A stretch of 64,000 nucleotides of DNA, from assembly GCA_963082975.1 (NCBI GenBank), contig OY720345.1, positions 79,825,034-79,889,033 on the forward strand, written 5' to 3'. This DNA is from Labia minor. Lineage: Eukaryota > Arthropoda > Insecta > Dermaptera > Spongiphoridae. Position numbers and translations under genes: made by a program. Numbering within the stretch: the stretch's first letter is position 1; every line of letters starts with the position of its first letter. Below the pieces are notes generated by a model. It had not been told where the DNA came from, ran no database searches, and saw nothing but the letters and a program-made list of their open reading frames with translations. This document shows, in pieces, positions 25,380-37,300 of this stretch.

Positions 25380-28300
25380 CTGTAAGATAAAATTTATTTT
25401 TTTTTATCGAAAATATAAATGATTTCATAAAAACAAAACAAAACAAACAAATCATTGCTTACTTTAAAACAAGATTAAACTTTTCAGTAAGTTCATTTTT
25501 ATCCTTAATGGATGTAATTGTTTCATATTCTTTTCTAACTCCATAGTCGGTGATGGCCAAAAATGAAGAATCGGATGCTAAAAAGAAAATATTTTCAAAT
25601 AAAAATAAATAAATATATCTTATATATATATATAAAATTTTAAAATATTTACGTATTTTTTTTTTGCTAGAGCAACATATGTTATTATTACATAAACAAT
25701 TCCAAAAACTTTTATTAAAAAATTCATGTTCTAATAATAATAATAACGAAAAATAGATCAATGTGTCCAATAAAAGCCAAAAAATTGATTCTCCTGCAAT
25801 ATGCCACTGAGAGAAATCCTCTGTCCAACTAACACAGCCATCGGACGGACATTTTGATGCAACTATTTCAAATAAATAAAATCAATCAATTAATAAATAA
25901 GTAAAAATTACCACCTCTAGGTGAGAATTGTTTACCTTTACAACAAACATGTTGAAAATTAAGATAATGGCAGTGAGCTATTTTATCATAACAGACATTT
26001 CTCAAGCTGGCTGCCGAAGATAATCTATTAAATCCATTTAATAGTGTAAATAATGGTGAAAAATTTAAGAAAAATATATCATTTGATTTTTTATTATCAT
26101 CATAAATGTGAAATGAACTTAAAAGAAATGACATGATGAAGAAAATTAATCCTAAAACAAAAGAATAAATGAGAATTATTAATGAAATGCACAGATTTAG
26201 GTTCTATGCTTGTAGGTATATATAATCGGATAATAAAGAATATATTGTGTCAGACAAAAATATATTAACACTACAAATATCTTCCAAATTCACTGATATT
26301 ACATAAATATAAATACATGTATTGTATATTTTAAATGATAATGTTCGATCAAAAAATAAGAAATAGAAGATTTTAATGAATTTAATGATTTTAAGGAAAA
26401 TTGTTTGCACTGTTATTCTATTTTTGACTATACGATAAAATTCAAAATAAAATTTACCAATAATATTTATAAAAGTTATTGTAGTAAAGGCACTGGTTGG
26501 TTGTCGAAAAAATCGTGAGATTATATATATTAATGGCAAAGAAGCCATTGAATAAAGAATTATCAATAAAATCATAAAACCTTAAAAAACAATGTTATTT
26601 AATTATTTGGTAAATAAATAAAGTTGGGGAAATAAAAAAAGAAAATATTTACCACATTCTTTAGGACCCGAAAAACCATTTGTATTAAAGGATAATACCA
26701 TAATTACTAAACTCACTCCAGTTAACAAAACATGCTGAAAAATATCACATAGATAAGTAATTAACCAAAATCGATAAACTGAAATTCCCGTTGCGAGTTG
26801 TAGTTGTTTTGAATGGACTTTATTTTCTTTGACTATAATGAGAGAAAAACTTGCTGTTGCAAGAGCGAAAGCTACGCCAATAGTAGCAATTAAATTATAT
26901 CGAGAAAATCCAGATACGATTTGTTCATTTATCTAAAAATAAAAATGAATAATTAATCTTCTAGTTATTATGCCAGGAGATGAAAAAAAAAATAAATAAA
27001 ATAAATATAAGCTACTGGGTTAGGTATTCGTCAAATCGAGTAAAATATTTATTTTTAACTATTACAGGAATACCCCATTGAATCCGAATTTGGTATTGTA
27101 TGGTTTTAAATTTTCAGATACAAATTATTTTTTTGGAAAAAAATTTAATTCAGAAAAAAAGTCGCGTATTAAATTATTTATTTATACAAACACGATTTTC
27201 AGTCATTTAGACTAATAATCGCTTATTTTATAGTTTATTTTTGTGTAATTTTAACGTTGGGCAAATTCGGTTAATTGTTCAATCAATTTGGGGTTCCCCT
27301 ATTCCCATTGCTATCCACAAAGTCGGTTTTAGTTCAGTTAGCTTTTAACAGCACTAGTAACTTCAAGAGAATCAAAATTTTTATAAAGAAAAATATGAGC
27401 TGTAAAATATAAAAATATTTTTAAAACTTGAATTAAAATGACTAAATTATATTATCTTAGTTTTTATTTTTAGTTTAATTAATCAATTATTAATTACTAC
27501 TATATTTTAAGTGAAATATTTTGGGACAATGAATATAAAATTAATACTTTGTAAACTACCACTCCGGTTTCTGGATATACACCAAAAGTTGATGAATTCG
27601 TGGTACTGATGCATTAACTAAATCTAGCAAATTTTATCAAAATCCGTTGAGCCGTTCAAGCTATACACATCTATAAGGACACACAATGGACAGATGGACG
27701 GACGGATAGATATCATACTAAAAATACTTTTTTCTGTTAACAAAATGCATGATTCGTGAAGATATGTAAAAAATCTCCACATGTGAAATTTGGTGTGAAA
27801 ACACTAATTAAGATCAGACCTTATTATTGAAGTTGATACAAAACCGTCAAACAATTTCCTGGACAATTCATTGTTTTTCGAAGCAATGTAGAAAGAAAAA
27901 CGTACAGATTAGATATTTTACAATTTTAAAACATGAAGGTAGATATTGTTTATAATTATATAGGTTTATGTTTAATAATTACGGCGTTTGACATTATATT
28001 AAGTAAAATTTGTGTATTTTTGTATTTTTGGAACTTCTTATCAGGTTTTGCATGTATTTAGTGCCTCGAATAGTCCGGTTTATAACCAGACTCAATGGGG
28101 TATTCCTGTGTAATTAGTTAATTAATCCTAATCTTGTCTGATATTGAAGCTGTAGTTAGCTTAATGATCATTAATAAATTATAATTTAATAAATTTTAAA
28201 AAACTTTTTGGAATTAATTAGAATAAATCTTATATAGCCTTCTATTATACTTTTATTAATCCTTAGAAAGGAACATTTTTAATAATATTTTTTAATTGTC

Positions 28301-31300
28301 TAAATACAATTCTTAATAACAGTTTATTATTTATTCAATATTGAATAGAATTACCAGAGTAGAAGTGGTATAAGGTAAAGGATGATTAATATATTCAATA
28401 GATGAATTGATTTTACATGGGCCTTGGAGCCAAGCATTTTGTACCAGACTCAAAGATGTACCAGATGCATGATATGGCTGATTAGAAAACCAAGCAGTCA
28501 TTTTTTCTTGTAAGGAATCGCCAAAACTTGCTCCGACAATAAATCGAGAAGTTACATTCCATGAATTGTCCTGAAAATAGATCAACCAAAATTTTAAAAT
28601 ATTTACAAATAAAAAATTAAAATTGAACAAAATTGAATTCTGTTTATTAAAAACATTGTTTGTTTGTTTGTTTTTTTTTTTTTACCTTTGCAAGCATATG
28701 GTCAATTATACTTGTTTCATTCTTTTCCAAAATTTCCGGTCCACCACGATAATTTTTCATTAAATCAACATATGCTTCAAAAGCGGATTCTAATTCATTG
28801 GATGCCTCTTGGGCTAATAAAACAGGAGCAAAGTTTTTTCCATAAAGCTACAACAAAGAATTATAGATGATTGAATTTTTCTTATTTATTTAGTTTAGAT
28901 TAATATGTAGATTAATTACTTTTGATTCTTTTATGAAATGTTTTTTCGATAAGTTTTACAATAACCTTTAAATATAATAAATATATATATAATATATCAG
29001 TTTTCCAACCTTTTTCCTTTTAAATATATTAAAATATATATCAGTTTAAATATATTAATAAAGTTTAACATAGAATTATGAGCATTTAATAGAGTATATA
29101 ACAATTTTACAATAAATTAAATATTTTTATTTCATTAGTAGTAGTAGTATTAATAATATTATTTAACAAATCTTACAATTCAATATTCTATAAATTTATA
29201 ATCTCATAAATGATTAATAGGCATTCCTGACTGAAAAAATTAATATGAAGGTTGAGGCTGATATTTTTTGATTTAAGATTAATTTTGATTAATAATAATA
29301 AATTTTCCAACTTCTTATACGATAATAAAGCTAATAAATATATTATCAAATATTTTATTAAATAAAAATTATTGGAAAATATTAATTTACAAAGAAATTT
29401 AACTTAATCAAAAAAAACAACTATTTAATTTAGACGCTATTTTATTTAGATTGAAAATTTAAAAAGGAAATTCCAATGGAATATTCATTAAAAAATACTA
29501 TAAAAACTAGACGATTATACCTATAAATATATAAAAGTGTTATAAGTATAACTTTAATAAATACTACTACTATGAACTCTAGCAGGATTCGTTGGCAATT
29601 GTTGGTATTTAATTTTTATTTCGTAAAGGAATCTTTACTTTTTTATAGTAAGTGAAAGGGAAAATCCTCTTAGGTTCTGTTGACCCTATTCAAACCTCTA
29701 TAGGCCCCAAGGGGTCCATTTGGACCCCGTTGGGAATCTCTACTACTAATATATTATGATAATTCTGCTAAAACTGTCCAAAATCAATTTGTTTATTTTA
29801 TAAAAATATTAATAATCCCCAAGATCCTCAGTACTAAAATTTGTTTTTAATCTCTAACCATTTTAAATATAAGTTTAGTATTTATTCTATTTATCTCTGT
29901 GGCTTTACGGAACTCAAAAGTTCTTGGCTGCAGCAACCACATTTCTCCAAGTATCCCTATCCTGAACCAAAATCATCCAACTTCTACCCTCTCCCATCTC
30001 TTTCACTTCTCTTCCTACATCATCCACCCACTGCGTCCAAGCGGACGTTTCCCAATCGGTTTCCCCACCAATATATTTTTTGCCATTCTTTCCTCTCCCA
30101 TTCTAGTCACGTGCCATGCCCATCGCAGCCTTCTTGATTTTATAACCCTAACTATGTCTGGAGATGCATAGAGGTCGTGCAATTCCTCGTTTTTCAGTCT
30201 CCGCTATTCCCCGATGACCTCATCTTTCTTTGGCCCAAAAATGTTGTGAAGAATCCTATTCTCAAATACTCTAAATCTACTCTCATCTCCTAAGGTCATA
30301 GACCATGCTCACACCCATATAATACAACCGGCAAAATAATTGTATTATATATTTTAACTTTTATTTCCTTTGATAATAATTTTGACGAGATAAGCCTTTT
30401 ACTGCATAACAGGTGTTTTCCGATTGCAACTTCGCTTTCAATTCTTCTCGAATATTATTTAGTATTTATTATGTTATGTAAATGGTTCAAATTACGAAAT
30501 TGAATTCAAAATAACATAAATATTTTAAAATTAAAATTAAAATATTTTCATGAAAAAAAAAAGAATGAAAGAATGAATATACTTACTGTTAAATTGAGTG
30601 GAATAGGATTCAAATGAGAATTACTTTCCAACATACAATTAACTAACCAAGCAACAATAAATGCTAACATAGGCGTTAGAAATTGCATACTGATTAGCGA
30701 AAACCATCCATGGCACAGATACCATATACGTTTGATAACAAGTCCAATAATTTGAGATTGAATAAGATAACGGTTTGATAAAAGAAGAATTGAAGCATTT
30801 GGAAACACATCTTCATCGTTTTGCTGTGCAGAACATAAACCAGAATATCCATCTAATGGTTCATTTCCAGTTACGTTATCATAATTAGAACTTTGTATTA
30901 AATCTTTACCAATTCTGAAATAAATTAATCCATTTGATAATTATTTTTAATTTCAAATTATCTCCAAAATGTTAGCTTATTTATTAATTAATATGAGAAA
31001 GATTCAGACTATCATTTGTAATCTATTTTTTATCAAATTCATTAGCAAAAGAATAAAAGGTGAAATAAATAAGCTGGAGTGTCTCCACTCGACTATCTCG
31101 CAATTTAAATTGGATTAAATAACATATATTATATTTAAATTAAATTAAATTAATTAAATTATATAAATTAAAATTAATAAATATTATTTATTAAAAATAA
31201 GATTAAAAATTAATTACATAGTATATACAAAAATAACATCGATTTTGTTATAGTTTGAAAAAAACATATAAATCAATATGTTTGAATATAGTAGTAAAAT

Positions 31301-34300
31301 ATTTTCACCAAATAGGCAATATAATATAAATCGGCAAGAGAGATAGCTCCTCAAATGAATTTTCTGTTTTTCTGATTGAAATATTGTTTTTTACTATCTC
31401 GCCAGATAGTATTGCGATCACGAATTTAAATATAATATATATTATTTAATCCAATTCAAATTGCGAGATAGTAGAGTGAAAACACTCCAGCTTATTGTTT
31501 AAAAAATTAATCGTATTCATGTATAATAAGTTGACCTGTGGGGCTAGGTCCGAACCGACCAACGGTTTGAAGTAAATTAATTTCCAGCTACAGAAACAAT
31601 TTCAAATAATTTTAATATATCTATTAATGTAATAAAAAACAGATATGGATATAACATAAATATTTTTAATTTTATTGTATTTAGAATAAGCTGTGACGTC
31701 ATGAATGGCTGGATGACGTCATATAATTTTAAATTAAGAAAAAACTAATAAAGATGATTTTTCTTGAGGATAAAACCAATACAAAGTGCATGATTCGTGG
31801 TGATATGTAAAAAATCTCCTCATGGGAAATTTTGTGTGAAAATAACCCTTCCCTTCCTATCGTCGATCGCTAATACTACCACTTCTGGTTTCCGGATTTG
31901 CACCAAAAGTTGATCAATTCATCATACTGATGCATTAAGTAATTATACCAAATTTCATCAAAATCCGTTGAGCCGTTCAAGCTGTACACATCTATACAGA
32001 CGGACGGACAGACATGCTAAAAATACTTTTTTCTGTTAAGAAAATGCTTGATTCGTGGACATATGTAAAAATCTCCACATGTGAAATTTGGTGTGAAAAC
32101 AATACCTCCCTTACTATCGTCGGTCGGTAAAAAATAAGTAAACATAATAATTATAATGTGATATTTTAAAGTTTATTATTAGTGAATATTTACTAATATT
32201 ATTTTTTTATATTAATTTATAAATTTTAATGACTGTTCGTTTTAGAAGATTCCCCTTAACAATTTTAATAAAGTGAATTATATTCACTTTGTTTTTACAT
32301 TGTCTTTCAGTCTGTAGGTTATTTTTTTATATAAAAGATTTAAATTTTATTTCCAAAAAGATGGTATAAAAACTTATTTATTAAAAAGGCCATTAAAGCC
32401 ACATTGGCAATGGAGAAATTGCTATCAATGGGCCTCTTAAAGGAAATTCGTAATAAATTTAATGGAAAATGGGATAAATATATATTTGTGTGTGTGATAA
32501 TGCAATAGATATATTATATATTTCACTATACTAGACACATAAGTAATAAATATTCAATAGTAAAGTAGTGATTAGAATTATGTACCTTACAAAGACATCT
32601 TCCAAAGAAGCGGGTGAAACACCATAAGAATCGACGTCCAAATCTTTACTGCTTAATTCTAATTGTCTAAAAAGATTTGCAAATAGATGCGTTGTTGAGG
32701 GTGGTAAAATATAAACAACTTCGTTCCCTATAAGACTGCCAAATCGAGCTTCAGGAATATAGGATTGAATCAAATGAGTTACAGCTGGAACTTTGTTAGA
32801 TGTAGAAGTTACAACAATCAATCGATAACCACCACCTAAAACCAAACCACTTCATTTATAATATGTCTTTATAAATTAATATGATTATTTTATAATATGA
32901 AATGATATCGAATCATTGGAATATATACCATAGAGATGTTTCAAGTGAAATGGCGTTCCATGACATCGAAGTTTTCCAGCTGCTATGACAGCCACTTGAT
33001 CGGCAAGCAGATCTGCTTCATCCATATGATGGGTACTCAGTACAATGGTACGGTTACATTTTTCTTTTCTCAAAGTATCCCAGACAAGGCGTCGAGCATG
33101 AGGATCCATTCCAGAAGTTGGCTCATCCAAAAATACAACCTAACATACCAAAATTAAAAATTCTTTAGATATAGGCTAGGTTTTTCTTTATATATAGCCT
33201 TTTTCTAGTTAGTAAATCAAATAAAAAAAATTAATTCAATATTATGTATAATGTAAATTCGCTGTAAAAATAAAAATGTAAATGTATACTAATTACGACC
33301 ATGAGTCACCAATTGATTGTAAAAATTATAGTAAACCCTTTTTGTTATGTTATGGGATAAAAAACAAATTTTATGTACCACAAATTGGCTAATATAAACA
33401 TACTTTTTTAAACTAAACTAAACTAAAAATTTTTTAGATTGGTAATAAATATATTTAGGAATTTCAATAAAAAACGCAAAATTTAGTTATTTTAAGAATT
33501 GTATTTCTAAAAGAATATAGAAATATTTAATTAATAGTTATTCTTAAAAAAAATATCACTTTTTGAGTCGCACAATAATTTTTAAATTAAAATTTGATTA
33601 AATATTATTGTATTATTTAAGTATTTAAGTATTGCTTTAAGTTATCGGTAATTGTGAACCAATAAGAAAGGCTATATAATAATTGTGAACCAGTGGCGTA
33701 CCTAAGGGGGGGCGGTGGGTGCGGTCCGCACCGGGCGGCACTTATCTTGGGGCGGCATTTTTTATATTTAGTTATAGTTCTAAAAAGCAACGTATTCATT
33801 TCATATTTATTTTTTTTCTTTCTTGAATAATAAATGATTATTATGATTATTATAAGTTTACTATTTGATTTATATAAATTATGATTAATTATATGATTTC
33901 GAATATTATTCCTCGGTGTAAATAAATGCATTTTAGTGTAAATTTTGAATTCTAATTCCAAGAACAGGATAATAATTTTATTTTATTGTATTCATTAAAA
34001 TTCGTTGAATTCGTAAACACATCTTTACGATTTTGTTCGGCAAAATTATCTTCGTTCTACAATGAGTCAATTAAGACGTACAAAATCTTGCAATATTGTC
34101 AATAGAACAAGAAATTACAAATAATATAAATTTTGAGAGGATTATACACGATTTTTCTAGTATGAAAGCTAGAAGAGTAAATATTATATAAATATGTTTA
34201 CGAGTGCATACAAATATGTGTAAAAAAATTTACTCTGTTTATTAATTAATATTGATTAAATAACTTAATAATTTATTTATGTGTATTAATTTATAAAAAC

Positions 34301-37300
34301 CACTATTTGATTGACTTATAATAGAAAGGGCGGCAAACTGGAGATCGCCCCGGGCGGCAAAAGTTCTAGGTACGCCACTGTTGTGAACCAATAAGAAAGG
34401 CTATATAATAATTGTGAACCAATAAGAAAGGCTATAAACTAACAGTTCCTGGTTCTATACATGCGGAAGGCAACGGGAAACCACTGCATTAACATTCCCA
34501 AGAAAAATCATGATGATAGCCAAACTCCGAAAGGGAGAGAGCACCTTAAGAAGATAAATAAATAAATATCGTTGAAAATGTATAAATTTTATTACCTTTG
34601 AATCTCCACATAAAGCAATCGCTGTTGAAAGTCGTCTCTTTTGTCCTCCAGATAATGTCTCTGCCAAAGAATTTGCTTTACTTTCTAAACCTAACATAGA
34701 AATAAAACGATCAACTTCTTCTTTTAAATTCGAACCTTCAAGACCCTTTAACTAAAATATTAAAAAGTAACGAAAAATTAGTCTACAAAATTTGTGAAAA
34801 TAATATAAAATAATAAATACCATAGAAAAGAAATAAAGATGATCTGTAACAGTAAGTTTGGGAAAGAGGACATTATGTTGTGGACATAAACCCAAAATTT
34901 TTCTTATATATTTCAAATCAAAACGCAAATCAAAGCCATTTATATATGCAGTGCCTTCTGAAGGAGGTAACATGCCTGAAAAATGGAATTATTTAATTCA
35001 CGATTTGACGAACCTTGAAATTTTAAACTTGAATTTATATATAAATTATAAATTAGGCTTACAAGGAGTTGGCAAAAATTGTAAAATCGCTTTTTAAATG
35101 ACTCATAGTTTAGGTTAAGGAATGAAAATGTGTAAAAGGGTTTGAGTGGATGCGCCCTAGTTTTCGAGAAATTACTATATCTAAATTAATTATTAATATT
35201 GTTTTTTGTCTAGGAAAAGGCTATATAATACAAAAAAAAAACCTAGACTATATAGAACGCGCGCCTTATCTTGTTTAGCCACAACGCTTCATACTTTTTA
35301 TTTTTACTTCAAGGATAGTTGACTAACGTCCGCGAAAAGTAAAATTTATCTGCACATATAGGGCCCATTCCCTCAAACCCCTTTACACATTTTTATTCCT
35401 CAACCTACTCTATCGAATGAACTATGACAAATTTAAAAAGCGATTTTACAATTCTTGTCATCTCTTTGTTCGTTTAATTCAGTGATAAAAAAAAGTGTTT
35501 TTGAAGAATTGTATGAAGTTCTGCAAGAAGAATGAATTGAAAGGAAAGCTTTTCTGGAAAAAGTCAATTTTATTTATGTGTAAGGAATATCTATGATAAA
35601 ACAAGAAAAATATAAAATTTTTTTGGATAAGTTGGGTTAAGATGGAGGGGGAAGCAAGTGTATTATATTTATAAAAATACGAGGGTGGGGTGAAAAGTTA
35701 CCGGCCTGACCAAGAAAAACGATGTTTTTAAATTTTTTTTTGCTATATTTTTCAACATAATCTCCATCAACACTGATACATTTCTCATAACGGTCAAATC
35801 TCATCAACAGTTATGAATCGACGCAAAAATTCCTCTGGATTACGCCTACAGCGCCAAATTGTCGGCAGAAATAGTTTTTCGAAGCAGTTTTTGGTCTAAC
35901 GTTAGCAAACGCGGCATCCACGTTGCACACAGCTTTCCATATTCAAATGGTTGTGCAAAATATTTCGCACACGTTCAGCTGACATCGTACAGGTCTCAGC
36001 TATCTTGAATGTTGAAAAATAAAGCAAAAAAAATTTAAAAACATCGTTTTTCTTGGTCAGGTCGGAAACTTTTCACCCCACCCTCGTACGTGGCCAGAGT
36101 GAAAGAATTAAGCCAGAAACAACTCATCGGTTACTTATACTACTACTACTACTCCTAATAATAATAATAAAATAAAATAAATTATCAAAAATATTAACAT
36201 TATTAAATTATTTTGATACTCGTGTTTCAATATATATATTTTTTCCTTTAATTTCGAGTTTAAGAGTTGATGGATTGATTGATCAATGTGTGTGTGTCAT
36301 GTGAAGATAAAGGAAGGCAGGTTGTTTGTTATTGTGTATCTAATCATTTATATTAATTACAATAAATAAATTATCTAAACTACAATTAAAAGCTTTATTC
36401 TTAGATATTATTCGCTAAGTGTGAAATATCATTTCGGCCAAATAACCTTGAATGTAACAATCAGAGATCTTCATGATCTATTTCATAGTTCCAAAGAAGA
36501 TTCTAATATTGTCCTTTCGATCTTTGATGATTTTGATATTAAAATGCGTCCCCATATAAAAACGGTTGACCAGATAAAATAAATAAAATTGTCTAAATGG
36601 TTGATCTTCTACTCTTAATACTGACTAAATTATATCTAATAATTTATTATAAATTATACATATATATATATATATATATATATATTGATATATATGTAGT
36701 TGATATATTTATATATATATATATATATGGTCTAATCATTATATATTAACTACTCCAATCTTACCTGTAATAAAAAATACATAAATCATTAAAAGATAAA
36801 TATTTCTATATATATTAAGATAATTATAATTTTATTAATTCATCACCCTGTACATATATACAGGGTCCGCCATGTAACATTTTTTTTTAAATGCAATAAA
36901 ACAAAAACGGTTGGATGAATTTTCAAATTTATTTTTTCATAGACCTTCCGATTATTTATGAAATACTATTTCATTTAAATGGTTGCCTCGACTTTTGGCC
37001 AAAAAATCATCTTTTCGGATGAGGTGCATTTCCATATTGGCGGATACGTCAACAAACAAAATTGCCGCATCTGGGGGACGGAAAACTCACACGTTATCAT
37101 GGAGAGAGTGACGGTTTGGTGCGGATTTTGGTCTGGCGGCATCATTGGGCCATTTATATTTGAAAATGAGGCAGGAGCCGCCGTTACGGTTAATGGCGAC
37201 CGCTATCTGATTGGTTGTTCCCGAAACTTGAAGAGGAAGACTTGGACAACATTTGGTTCCAACAAGACGGCGCTCCGTGACAGCTAAACTTACAATCGAT

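Noticed and set aside
26204..26450. Extension of ABCA exon 20 beyond its donor as open reading frame
   Set aside because: Family similarity ends at FINIIG, where a GTAAAT donor lies, and the next exon joins in phase there; the rest is intron.
29841..30171. Two overlapping plus-strand ORFs of about 90-98 codons
   Set aside because: They are antisense to a decayed non-LTR retrotransposon fragment.
33617..33961. 114-codon minus-strand ORF
   Set aside because: It overlaps a hAT-type element and tandem repeats and has a low-complexity composition.
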